Below, piece after piece: positions 35,920-44,653 of a stretch of DNA of 64,000 nt; the first letter of the stretch is position 1; each line of letters begins with the position of its first letter. A program made the position numbers and the translations under genes. The notes under the pieces were generated by a model. The model was given only the letters and a program-made list of their open reading frames with translations. It was not told the DNA's origin and made no database searches. Origin of the DNA: an uncultured Alphaproteobacteria bacterium (lineage in GTDB: Bacteria; Pseudomonadota; Alphaproteobacteria; UBA6615); contig CALSNJ010000001.1 of the NCBI GenBank assembly GCA_943787745.1, positions 395,520 through 459,519 of the forward strand, in the 5' to 3' direction.

Positions 35920-36347
35920 GCAGACCCAGTTACGAGTGTCGATGGTGTCCAGGATTTCCGACGCCGGATACGCCGACCGTCTTCGTCCTCTCCGCTGCGA
36001 ACCACCGGAATAGTAGGGAGTGTAAACTGGGCGTGGGCGTCGAGGACATGTGCCATCACATTGCCGATGGCGGCCTCCCCGTCTGGCATGTGCGCGCCGG
36101 CATAGACGCCGCAGTTCCGGCAGATGACGAACTCGGTGATGCCAAGACCAAAGCGATAAAGATGAACCTGATCAGGGTTTTTCAGAATAAATTCCAGATG
36201 CCCATCCGGGTCAGACACCGCGCCCGTTGCATGTTTTCGGCAGAACGCGCACTGGCAGGCGCGTGGTGCCATTTGGGCGGGGTCCAGTGCAGTCCGGAAC
36301 GCGACCCGCAGGTTTCCGCAATGGCAGCCGCCTTCATAAACTTTCAT
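35916..36347 (-). CDS. GFA (CENP-V/GFA) family zinc protein
   Basis: This 143-residue protein binds zinc through GCHCGNL, CQCAFCRKH and CRNCG, the set typical of the glutathione-dependent formaldehyde-activating enzyme family. Family members bind glutathione or act on formaldehyde and other electrophiles; most are unproven. The C-terminus is basic (GRRIRRRKSW). It is the first gene of a two-gene unit with the MFS transporter and is divergent from the aldo/keto reductase. Confidence 0.85.
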   Translation of the reverse strand: MKVYEGGCHCGNLRVAFRTALDPAQMAPRACQCAFCRKHATGAVSDPDGHLEFILKNPDQVHLYRFGLGITEFVICRNCGVYAGAHMPDGEAAIGNVMAHVLDAHAQFTLPTIPVVRSGEDEDGRRIRRRKSWTPSTLVTGSA

Positions 36348-36362
36348 GACGCTTCTCTATTC

Positions 36363-36397
36363 GGGCTTGTCTTCCGGTCTACCTTTGGAACAAGCCC
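36363..36397. promoter_or_regulatory. Inverted repeat in the GFA/aldo-keto reductase divergent region
   Basis: GGGCTTGT (36363-36370) and ACAAGCCC (36390-36397) are exact inverse complements, 19 bases apart, starting 16 bases upstream of the GFA-family start. It may be an operator or a leader hairpin of the minus-strand transcript. Confidence 0.35.
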
Positions 36398-36404
36398 TGC
36401 TATA

Positions 36405-36421
36405 GTAATCGACGAGATTAC
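36405..36421. promoter_or_regulatory. Interrupted palindrome upstream of the aldo/keto reductase
   Basis: GTAATC and GATTAC flank GACGA, 46 bases before the reductase ATG. The size (17 bp) and position fit a dimeric repressor or activator site controlling the divergent pair. Confidence 0.4.
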
Positions 36422-36467
36422 ATATTGTTTGGCGCGGACGATCTGCGCCTAGGGGAGGAAACACATT

Positions 36468-37472
36468 ATGGCAGACCTGAAAACAGCAACAAAACGCCAG
36501 CTTGGCTCGAGCGACCTGAAATGTGCACCCATTGGTTTGGGTTGCATGTCTTTTTCGGGTGTCTATGGCGCTGCGGATGACGATGAAACCGTCGACTTCG
36601 TGCGCTATGCCATCGACAAGGGTATCGATTTTCTCGATTCATCCGACATGTATGGCTGGGGTCACAACGAGGATGTTCTCGCCCGCGCACTCAAAGACGG
36701 CTACCGCGACAAGGTCGTGCTGGCCACCAAGTTCGGTCAGACCCAGCTCGAAGGCGGCGGTATGGGTGTGAATGGTCGCCCGGAATATGTCATCGAAGCC
36801 TGCGAGAAGAGCCTGCAGCGTCTCGGGACTGATGTGATCGATCTCTACTACCAGCATCGTGTCGATCAGGACGTGCCGATCGAGGACACGGTCGGGGCGA
36901 TGGCCAAACTGGTCGAGCAGGGCAAGGTCAAGGCGATCGGCATTTGTGAAGCCAAGCCGGAGACGATCCGCAAAGCCCACGCCACGCATCCGCTGGCGGC
37001 CGTGCAGAGCGAATTCTCACTGATTTACCGGGTCGAGGCCGAGCAGATTTATGAGACAACTGGCGAATTGGGCATCACCTTTGTGGCCTACTCACCTTTG
37101 GGTCGCGGCATTCTGACCGACCAGTACGTCAATGCCGAAACCGTTGACGAGAACGATCCGCACTATCGGCATCCGCGTTTCAACAAGGATAACTTCCAGG
37201 CAAACCGCGAACTTATTCTGCGCGTAGCGGCCTATGCCGACAAGAAGGGCTGCACGCCTGCACAGCTCGTGCTGGCCTGGCTTATCGGACGTGGCGACGA
37301 CATTGTTGCGATCCCCGGCACCAAGCGGGCCGAGCGCCTTGATGAGAATGCGGCAGCCCTGGGCGTGGAACTCACGGCAGCTGAGGTCGAAGAAATTTCG
37401 GCCATGGTGCCGGTTGGTGCTGCGGCAGGCGAACGCTACCCGGAAGCGCAGATGAAGAAGGTCTTCGTCTAG
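36468..37472 (+). CDS. Aldo/keto reductase
   Basis: This 334-residue TIM-barrel NADPH-dependent reductase has the catalytic tetrad in DSSDMYGWGHNE (Asp and Tyr), VLATKFG (Lys) and DLYYQHRVD (His). VAIPGTKRAERLDENAAAL is the C-terminal cofactor-binding segment. It belongs to the YajO/YhdN-like subfamily that reduces aldehydes and ketones such as methylglyoxal. GGGGAGG precedes the ATG. It is a single-gene unit; the MFS gene converges on it after 13 bases. Confidence 0.9.
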   Translation: MADLKTATKRQLGSSDLKCAPIGLGCMSFSGVYGAADDDETVDFVRYAIDKGIDFLDSSDMYGWGHNEDVLARALKDGYRDKVVLATKFGQTQLEGGGMGVNGRPEYVIEACEKSLQRLGTDVIDLYYQHRVDQDVPIEDTVGAMAKLVEQGKVKAIGICEAKPETIRKAHATHPLAAVQSEFSLIYRVEAEQIYETTGELGITFVAYSPLGRGILTDQYVNAETVDENDPHYRHPRFNKDNFQANRELILRVAAYADKKGCTPAQLVLAWLIGRGDDIVAIPGTKRAERLDENAAALGVELTAAEVEEISAMVPVGAAAGERYPEAQMKKVFV

Positions 37473-37485
37473 TCAGACCAAGGCG

Positions 37486-38772
37486 TCAGGTTTGGCCACG
37501 CTCCGCTGATGGCGGGGCGTCGGCCACCCTGCGATAGGCGATCAACGCCAAAACAAGAGCGAAGGCCAGCGCGCCGAACATGGTTCGGTAGGCGATGGCC
37601 GGGCTGCGCCCGAGTTCATCTACCGGGAATGCGTCCAGAATAGCGCCGGTTCCCATCTGCATGACGAACACACCACTCCAGGTGAACACGTTGATTGCGG
37701 TGAACGCCCGTCCGGTGTGGGTGTCGGGAAACAGACTGCGGGCATGCGCAAAAATCGGTGAGGCCATGGCCGCAAACAGCGCGAAGGCTGAGAGCAGGAT
37801 CGTTGCCACGACGACGGACGGGCTGGAATTGATTGCGAGCGCCACCAGCGTACCTGTGTAAAGCAGCATGCCGCCGGTTACGACGCCGCGCCGTGTGTCG
37901 AACCAGCGGTCGAGCGGCCCGTACATCAATGCGCTGAAAAGCCAGGCGAGGGACACGATGAAAATCACGTTGCCGCGGGCCACGATATCGAGATCGAAGA
38001 CATCGTTCAGGTAAGGGCCGATCCAGAGGTTTCGGATTGTCACCAATGCACCAACCGATACGCCGGTTGCAGCCGCAAAAGAATAGATTCGTTTGTCTGC
38101 GAGAACCTGCCGCAATCCCAGAACGGTCTGCAGCAGTGTTTCACTCACGGCAGGTGCAGGAGCATCGTCAGGCCGGTCCCTGACCATCAGGAATACGACC
38201 ACGGCCACGGCGAGGGAAAACAGCCCGACCACAAGCAGGGATTCCCGCCAGCCATAGAGCTCAACAGCGGCTGCGAAGGGGGAGGCAGAGAGCAACATGC
38301 CCGCGCCGCCGACCGAGATGGAGATGGCCGTGCCCGTGGCCAGCCGGTCTCGCGGAATCCAGCGGGCCAGAAGCACCATCACGCCCATGAACACCGGAGC
38401 CGCTCCGCAGCCGATCAGGAACAGCGCGAGCGCCAGCATGGGGACGTCATGGGCAAACGAAAAGATGATGGCGCCGAGCGCAGCAAGGCTAAACAGACCG
38501 GACATGGTGCGCCGTGGCCCGAAGCGGTCCAGCAGCACGCCAACAGGAAGTTGCATCAGAGCCGCGCCCAGAAAGATCGCGGCAGGCAGGCTGGAAAGCT
38601 CTCCGGGTGTTAGCCCCAGCTCGGCACGCAGATTGGGCGCAATGACCGCCGGTGCAGATCGCAGGAAATGCGCCAGAATGAAGGTAACGGCCAGAACTGG
38701 CACCATGCGAATGATCGCGGTGCGGCGGCTATAAGGCCGCGTGGTTGTCTGATCAGGCGCGTTGGTATCCAT
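37486..38772 (-). CDS. MFS transporter
   Basis: This 428-residue membrane protein has 12 hydrophobic helices with the loop signature LLDRFGPRRTMSG. The layout (FLRSAPAVIAPNLRAELGLTPGELSSLPAAIFLGAALMQLP, given here only as a description of residues 31-72) is seen in bacterial MFS carriers of unknown or anion substrates. The ATG at 38772 has no strong ribosome-binding site. It is divergent from the Gfo/Idh gene with 65 bases between the starts. The substrate is not known. Confidence 0.8.
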   Translation of the reverse strand: MDTNAPDQTTTRPYSRRTAIIRMVPVLAVTFILAHFLRSAPAVIAPNLRAELGLTPGELSSLPAAIFLGAALMQLPVGVLLDRFGPRRTMSGLFSLAALGAIIFSFAHDVPMLALALFLIGCGAAPVFMGVMVLLARWIPRDRLATGTAISISVGGAGMLLSASPFAAAVELYGWRESLLVVGLFSLAVAVVVFLMVRDRPDDAPAPAVSETLLQTVLGLRQVLADKRIYSFAAATGVSVGALVTIRNLWIGPYLNDVFDLDIVARGNVIFIVSLAWLFSALMYGPLDRWFDTRRGVVTGGMLLYTGTLVALAINSSPSVVVATILLSAFALFAAMASPIFAHARSLFPDTHTGRAFTAINVFTWSGVFVMQMGTGAILDAFPVDELGRSPAIAYRTMFGALAFALVLALIAYRRVADAPPSAERGQT

Positions 38773-38837
38773 ATATCGGTCTTTATGTCATCGCGGGCAG
38801 ACAGTCTAGAATGGTGCGGTTATTAGGGGAGGGGTCA

Positions 38838-39956
38838 ATGGCGGTTCGTGGACAGGAAATTGGGCTTGCGGTGATCGGCTGCGGACCTATCGGGCGCATT
38901 CGGGCCGAGCTGGCGCGGGACTATCCCGGGGTAGGCTGGCTCGGGGTTTGTGACATCCATGAAGATTTGGCAACTGAGCTCGCCCGGGATGCACATGCGG
39001 ACTTTTCCACCACGGATGCGGCCGAGTTGCTCGCCCGTCCGGAGGTGAATGCGGTCATCATCGCGACCCAGGAATCAGCTCATGTGGGGCCGGTGATGCA
39101 GGCCCTTGAATACGGTCACCGTCTGTTCATTGAAAAACCGCTCGCGGTTGATGTCCGGGATTCAGAAAAAGTGGCAAAAGCCATTGAGCGTGCTGGAGTG
39201 GATGCGGTGATGGGTTACACCCAGCGATTTCGTCGCCGCTTCCTGACGGTGAAAGAACGCCTCGTTCAAGGACAGATCGGGGATGTGACGGCTGTTTGCG
39301 CCCGTGCGATGCTCAACCGCACAATTGCTGAAATGTGCCTGTCGCGGGCAAACCAGCATGACACGACAACGCCGGTCGTGATCAGCGGTACCCATATTCT
39401 GGATATGTGCCTCTGGCTGATGGAAGGACGCAGCCCGGTTTCGGTCTACGCTCATTCAACAGACCACATCTTCGGGTCGGCCGGCAGCAAGGATTCGACC
39501 TTCGCGATCATCGAAATGGATGATGGTTCCATGCTGTCTCTCAACCACAGCTGGGCCGCGCCCCATGTCTGGCCGGGCGCTGTCTACGGCATGCAGGTCG
39601 GGATCATCGGCGACCGTGGCGTGATTGATATTGAGGATATGCATCGCGATCTGGTGCTCGCGAGCGAGATACCTCAGGGGGCTGGCTACAAAAAGGACAA
39701 TGTCGAGGCGTTTCCGCGGCATGTCGATTTTCTCACCAGTATTCCCTTTGGCGAGAACGCGGTCGGTCAGTTCTGGGGGCCCGTGCGCGAGGAAACGAAT
39801 TCGTGGTTCCAACGCCTGTATATGGGACAGGAAACCCCTCACACGACCACGCGTGAGGGGCATCTGAACCTGTTGCTTTGTATGGCGATCGATCTGTCGG
39901 CCAAACGTGGGGATAAGCTCGTACTGCCCCTGGAAACCGACGATTTCTATCGCTAG
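38838..39956 (+). CDS. Gfo/Idh/MocA family oxidoreductase
   Basis: This 372-residue protein has an N-terminal Rossmann domain (VIGCGPIGRIRAELA), the family's EKPLAVD motif near residue 102 and a C-terminal alpha/beta substrate domain with the SGTHILDMCLW segment supplying the conserved Asp/His. It oxidises or reduces a sugar, inositol or related hydroxy compound with NAD(P). GGGGAGGGG before the ATG at 38838 fixes the start. It converges on hydantoinase B; the stops of the two genes share CTAG. Confidence 0.85.
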   Translation: MAVRGQEIGLAVIGCGPIGRIRAELARDYPGVGWLGVCDIHEDLATELARDAHADFSTTDAAELLARPEVNAVIIATQESAHVGPVMQALEYGHRLFIEKPLAVDVRDSEKVAKAIERAGVDAVMGYTQRFRRRFLTVKERLVQGQIGDVTAVCARAMLNRTIAEMCLSRANQHDTTTPVVISGTHILDMCLWLMEGRSPVSVYAHSTDHIFGSAGSKDSTFAIIEMDDGSMLSLNHSWAAPHVWPGAVYGMQVGIIGDRGVIDIEDMHRDLVLASEIPQGAGYKKDNVEAFPRHVDFLTSIPFGENAVGQFWGPVREETNSWFQRLYMGQETPHTTTREGHLNLLLCMAIDLSAKRGDKLVLPLETDDFYR

Positions 39957-41749
39957 GCGCGGGCCTCCCGGATCTCGGCGCGCCGGGCTTCCGTCGCGGC
40001 GACATCGGGTTCCAGAGTTTCATCGTCGATTTCGCCCGTGAAGATCACGCCATAGATATCACGTGCCTTCTCGCGGGTTTCCCAGCCTTCAAGGACATCA
40101 ACGGTCACCCGTTCGAGTTCCCGGTCGAGCGGATCTCCGTAACCGCCGCCCGAAGAATCCCGACCACGGACGCGCTGGCCGGGATCGAGCTTCAGCTGGA
40201 TCACATTGGGCAATCGTTCGGACTGAACGCCGTCCTCGATCTGCCAGGTCTCGCCCGCCGTGCCGTCATGTCCGCCCACGACACCGCGCGGGGGTGTGTG
40301 CTGACCGTCGCAGGAAATGACGGCCATCATTGGCGCATCCGTCGGTCCGTATTCGATCTGCTGCGCAGGTGCGCCACGCCGGCGACCGGCCCCTGATGAA
40401 TCGGTGACGATACCCAAAGACTCAACCCGGATCGGATGCTTGAGTTCATCGACCTCAACGGAGTCCCGATACATCAGGCCGGCAATGACAGGGATCGCGT
40501 AATTCACCCAGCCATCGGCGACCGGGCTTGCCGGTCCGCCATTGGTCGAGAGCATCAGGCGGTTCACATAGGGTTCACCACCACGGCTGGCATCATTGCC
40601 CGAAATCACGGCCATGCCTGCGCCGAGCCCGGCACCACCTTCCGACAGACCCATGCCATCACCCAGCTGGGCAAAGGCGGATTGGGTGATGTTCACGAGT
40701 CGCTCAGACACATTCGTTGTTGCGACCGAACACGAATGTGGGAAGGTCGGTGCCGCCACCACACTGTCTTCGGCATAGGTAAATTTCAGGCGGCGGAATG
40801 CGCCTTCGTTACGCGGCAAATCCTTGTCCAGCGCGTTGAACACTGCGCCGACCACTGCGGATGTGGCAGCTCCGAGGGAGGTGTTCAAGCCAACATCCAC
40901 AGAGGGTGGATTGTCAGACAGGTCGATGTGAATTTCGGCCTCATCCGGGTCGATATCGACCTTCACAGTCAATTCCAGCCCGTCCGGCAGGACACCGATC
41001 AACGGATCGGAGCGCCCCTTGTTGACGAGACTGGCCTTGGGCAGACGCTTGATGTTGTCGACCATGCGGCGTTCGGAATAGTTGAACCATTCCTTGAAGA
41101 AGGCTTTGACGGTCTCTTTGCCGTACTTTTCGCAGAAGGCTTCCAGGCGACGTTCGGCGATCCGGGCTGAACCCAGACCGGCGAGATAGTCGCCATACCA
41201 CTGATCGGGCACCCGGATGCGCGCGCGGCACATCCGCATGATGTCTTCAATGTTCTCGAAGTCCCGCTGGATGCGGACACCCGGGAAGACGAGGGCGCCT
41301 TCTTCATAAACGTCTTTGGCCATGACGAAATAGCTCGACGGAATCGAGTTTCCGATATCGGCCATGTGGCACTTGGAAACGGCGGTAAAGAGATGCTCAC
41401 CCTCGAAGAAGACCGGCACCATGAAGGTGTGATCGGCGGGATGGGTGTTGCCGCCATAGGGGTCGTTGTCGAGATAGGCATCGCCGCGCTTGATGTCATC
41501 GCCGTGATACTTGCGCATATTGGCGGTCTGGATATGGCAGCCGAAAATATGCACCGGAAGGCCCTCGGCGGGTGCCAGCAATTGGTCATCCCCCGTGACC
41601 AGGCAGCACGAGAAATCTCGTGCCGATGAAATCACGGCCGAACGCGCGGAGCGCAGAAGTGTGTTGGTCATCTCGCGGACGATGCCGTCGAGACGATTGG
41701 CCATCACGGAGATCAGGACGGGATCGAGTTTGGTATCGGTATCGGTCAT
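39953..41749 (-). CDS. hyuB: Hydantoinase B/oxoprolinase family protein
   Basis: This 598-residue subunit matches the HyuB family over its length: LDPVLISVMANRLDGIVREM, FSCCLVTGDDQLLAPAEGLPVH, NDPYGGNTHPADHT and a C-terminal GGGYGDP. HyuA/HyuB pairs hydrolyse or carboxylate substrates with ATP; examples are N-methylhydantoinase, 5-oxoprolinase and acetone or acetophenone carboxylase. Which applies here is open. GAGGGAGAAAG precedes the ATG at 41749. It lies 14 bases downstream of hyuA in one operon. Confidence 0.9.
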   Translation of the reverse strand: MTDTDTKLDPVLISVMANRLDGIVREMTNTLLRSARSAVISSARDFSCCLVTGDDQLLAPAEGLPVHIFGCHIQTANMRKYHGDDIKRGDAYLDNDPYGGNTHPADHTFMVPVFFEGEHLFTAVSKCHMADIGNSIPSSYFVMAKDVYEEGALVFPGVRIQRDFENIEDIMRMCRARIRVPDQWYGDYLAGLGSARIAERRLEAFCEKYGKETVKAFFKEWFNYSERRMVDNIKRLPKASLVNKGRSDPLIGVLPDGLELTVKVDIDPDEAEIHIDLSDNPPSVDVGLNTSLGAATSAVVGAVFNALDKDLPRNEGAFRRLKFTYAEDSVVAAPTFPHSCSVATTNVSERLVNITQSAFAQLGDGMGLSEGGAGLGAGMAVISGNDASRGGEPYVNRLMLSTNGGPASPVADGWVNYAIPVIAGLMYRDSVEVDELKHPIRVESLGIVTDSSGAGRRRGAPAQQIEYGPTDAPMMAVISCDGQHTPPRGVVGGHDGTAGETWQIEDGVQSERLPNVIQLKLDPGQRVRGRDSSGGGYGDPLDRELERVTVDVLEGWETREKARDIYGVIFTGEIDDETLEPDVAATEARRAEIREARA

Positions 41750-41763
41750 ATTCTTTCTCCCTC

Positions 41764-43839
41764 TCAACTGCAGTCGAGGATGTAGTCGCCCGCGGCGCTC
41801 AAACGCGCGGACATGTCGGGATAAACGACGATGGTCGTCGTGGCTTCCTGGATGATCGCGGGGCCCTGCACCTCGTCGCCGGTGGCCAGATTGTCGCCGC
41901 GGAACACGGGCGTTGAGACCCGTTCCGTGCCACCAAAGAAGCAGCTTCGTGTCTCGTCCGGGGCCGGGTTCTGGGATATGGTTGTCGCATCGGGGGCCGG
42001 CGGTGGACTGAAGGGTTGGATGGATATCCGTCCTTTCCAGTTGACGCATTCGACCGGGCTGCCTTCATCGCGCACCGCGTGAACCCGTTCATGGGTCTGA
42101 TGAAAACTTTCGGTGATCGCTTCAACGTCGGCAGGGCCGTCGAGGCGTTGTTTGGGCAGGGCTGTATCCAGTTCCCAGACCTGCGCCTTGTAGCGCGCTT
42201 CCACGAAGAACTCGATGGTGGTTGCCGCACCGGCCGCTGTTGCGAGACTGTCCTTGAATTCCAGCAATTCGGACTCGATTTCCGCCAGCGCGTTGTTGAC
42301 GCCTTCAATGTCGAATTCGTTGGAGGCCGTGAAACGACTGCGCGTCGCTTCGAACACGATCGAGGAATATTGCATCCCGCAGGCCGAAAGGGCGGATGCG
42401 GTCTTGGGCAGGATCACCGTGTCGCAACCGAGCTCCCGCGCAATCGGCATGATGTTGAACCCGGCAGCGCCGCCACCGGCGACGATCACGCTTTCGCGGG
42501 GGTTGAGGCCATCATTCACGGTGATTTCGCCGATCGCCTTGATCATCAACTCGTTGGCGATGACCATGATGGCATGGGCGGTTTCATCGGGAGATTTGCC
42601 GATGACTTTTCCGAAATCGCCAATCACCCGTTCGGCGGCTGCACGATCAAGCGAGAGACGGCCGCCGTTGAAATAGTCAGGGTCGATGTAACCCAGGACC
42701 AGCGCCGCGTCGGTCACGGTCGGCTCGTTGCCACCATTGCCGTAACAGGCCGGACCAGGGACCGAGCCTGCCGATTGTGGGCCAACGCGAAGCAACCCGC
42801 CGGGGTCCTGCCAGGCAATGGAACCGCCACCCGCTCCGATGGAGCGAACGTCGACCGTGGAAGCTCCGATGATATCACCGAGCCACTGCGGACCGAGCCA
42901 GCTGTCACGCGAATAGACCAGCTGCCCATCACGGACGAGGCCGACATCAAATGTGGTGCCGCCGGTGTCACAAACGATGACGTCGCCACCCATGTTTTCA
43001 ACCGCTGAGTAAGCGCGTCCAGCGACAGGCGCCATGGCGGGGCCGGATTTCAGGGTGTTGATCGGGCGTTCGACCAGGGTTTCGACCTCCTGACAACCGC
43101 CGACTGATGTGGACACAAGCAAGTCGCCCGAAAACCCTGCTTCAAGCAGGTCGCTTTGCATGCCGCGCAAATGGGCCTGCATCAAAGGCTTGAGAGATGC
43201 ATCAATTGATGTTGCGGACGCACGCCGGTATTCACGCAGGATCGGTGCAAGCTGATGGGACAGGGTGTAAGGCACACCCGGCATGATTTCCTCGATCAGT
43301 TCACCGAGCCGCAGTTCATGGGCATTGTTGGCGATGCACCAGAGCAGCGAGACCGAGACGGCCTCGAACTTCCGCTCTTTCAGGGTTTCGATGACCTGCC
43401 GAGCCTTGGCTTCATCCAGTTCCCGGACAACTTCACCGGCACTGCCGATCCGTTCGTCGATTTCGAAAGTGTGACGGCGCGGAATGTAGGGTTGGGGATA
43501 GTCGTAGCTGTAATCGTGGGGGCCGTGCTTGCCACCTTCCTTGAGGACGAGAATATCCCGAAACCCTGTCGTGGTCAGGAAGGCTGTGCGCGCCGTTGCC
43601 TTGGTCACCACCGCGTTCGTGGCACGGGTGGTTCCGTAGATCAGGATGTCGGTTTCGGCGAGAAGGTCTCGCGCCGTTTTGCCTGCGGCTTCGGCAACAA
43701 CCTCCAGCGCAGAAAACATGCCTTCGGAGATGCGCTCCGGCGTCGTTAGTGCCTTGCCGATGTTGAAGTTTCCTTCCTCATCTACAAGAACCATGTCAGT
43801 GAAAGTGCCGCCGGTATCGACGGAAATTCGGTAACCCAT
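41764..43839 (-). CDS. hyuA: Hydantoinase A/oxoprolinase family protein
   Basis: This 691-residue ATP-binding subunit has the ASKHA-type phosphate motif VDTGGTFTDMV at the N-terminus, YGTTRATNAVVT, CDTGGTTFDVGL near residue 295 and the metal-binding GIGSIAW-like stretch (GAGGGSIAWQDPGG). The carboxylase-type reading (TAFLTTTGFRDILVL) is shared by acetone/acetophenone carboxylase subunits, but a gamma-type small subunit is not present. GGAG lies 8 bases before the ATG. It is the first gene of the hyuAB unit. Confidence 0.9.
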   Translation of the reverse strand: MGYRISVDTGGTFTDMVLVDEEGNFNIGKALTTPERISEGMFSALEVVAEAAGKTARDLLAETDILIYGTTRATNAVVTKATARTAFLTTTGFRDILVLKEGGKHGPHDYSYDYPQPYIPRRHTFEIDERIGSAGEVVRELDEAKARQVIETLKERKFEAVSVSLLWCIANNAHELRLGELIEEIMPGVPYTLSHQLAPILREYRRASATSIDASLKPLMQAHLRGMQSDLLEAGFSGDLLVSTSVGGCQEVETLVERPINTLKSGPAMAPVAGRAYSAVENMGGDVIVCDTGGTTFDVGLVRDGQLVYSRDSWLGPQWLGDIIGASTVDVRSIGAGGGSIAWQDPGGLLRVGPQSAGSVPGPACYGNGGNEPTVTDAALVLGYIDPDYFNGGRLSLDRAAAERVIGDFGKVIGKSPDETAHAIMVIANELMIKAIGEITVNDGLNPRESVIVAGGGAAGFNIMPIARELGCDTVILPKTASALSACGMQYSSIVFEATRSRFTASNEFDIEGVNNALAEIESELLEFKDSLATAAGAATTIEFFVEARYKAQVWELDTALPKQRLDGPADVEAITESFHQTHERVHAVRDEGSPVECVNWKGRISIQPFSPPPAPDATTISQNPAPDETRSCFFGGTERVSTPVFRGDNLATGDEVQGPAIIQEATTTIVVYPDMSARLSAAGDYILDCS

Positions 43840-43964
43840 CTTACAAACTCCATTCCCCAGAAAATACCGCTGCGATGCTTTTTGACCGCTTGTGCGGGAC
43901 GTAATCCAACCTGTGAAACATGATCATCCAACAGCCAAGGCTCTGGTGCAATGCCCACCTGTGA

Positions 43965-44561
43965 TCAAGGGTCCATTTCGATCCAGCCGGGAAGGGATTC
44001 GCAGCGTGTGAGCCATGCACGGATCGCGGGATACTCGTCGAGTGGAAGGTTACCTTCGGGTGCACGCTTCACATAAGGGTAGCAGGCAATGTCCGCCAAA
44101 GTGGCGTGTCCGAGCGCCAACCAGTGGCCCGTTTTTGCAAGATGGTTTTCAAGAACATCCAGTGCGGTTTGGCCGTCCTGCAGATAACCTTCGAAGGCTT
44201 CGGGTCGCCGGTTATAGATCGTCACGCCCCGTGCCCATTGCAGGCCGAACTGCACTTCGTTCTGGGCAAAGGACATCCACTGCATGATCTCCGCCATTTG
44301 CAATGGGTCTGTGGGAAGCCAGGTGTCACCGCCGTATTTTCGCGCGATGTAGACAAGATGTGCGGTCGAATCCCAGAAGGTTTTGCCTTCAATCTCCATG
44401 ACGGGCACCTGCCCACGCGGATTGAGTTTCAGGAATTCGGCTGATTTGTGGGCGTTGTTCTCCCAATCGATGCGGATGTTTTCGTAGTCGACCCCCAGCA
44501 TCGCTGCGAGTACGCGAATCTTGAATGAGTTCCCCGACATCTCTGTCATATAGAGTTTCAT
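43965..44561 (-). CDS. Glutathione S-transferase family protein
   Basis: This 198-residue protein has the N-terminal thioredoxin-like domain with SGNSFKIRVLAAMLG (likely Ser9-type active site), the cis-proline segment RGQVPVMEI and the DSTAHLVYIARKYG glutathione-binding motif. An all-helical C-terminal domain follows with ATLADIACYPYV as N-capping motif. It conjugates or isomerises electrophiles using glutathione. AAAGG precedes the ATG. It is divergent from the isochorismatase-like gene. Confidence 0.85.
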   Translation of the reverse strand: MKLYMTEMSGNSFKIRVLAAMLGVDYENIRIDWENNAHKSAEFLKLNPRGQVPVMEIEGKTFWDSTAHLVYIARKYGGDTWLPTDPLQMAEIMQWMSFAQNEVQFGLQWARGVTIYNRRPEAFEGYLQDGQTALDVLENHLAKTGHWLALGHATLADIACYPYVKRAPEGNLPLDEYPAIRAWLTRCESLPGWIEMDP

Positions 44562-44653
44562 TATTTGCCTTTTTTGATATGTGTGAGGACAAGACCGTCA
44601 CGCCGAGGTTTGATAGTCTGGCAGTCGGTTACTTGATGCAATGGAGTTGGGTT

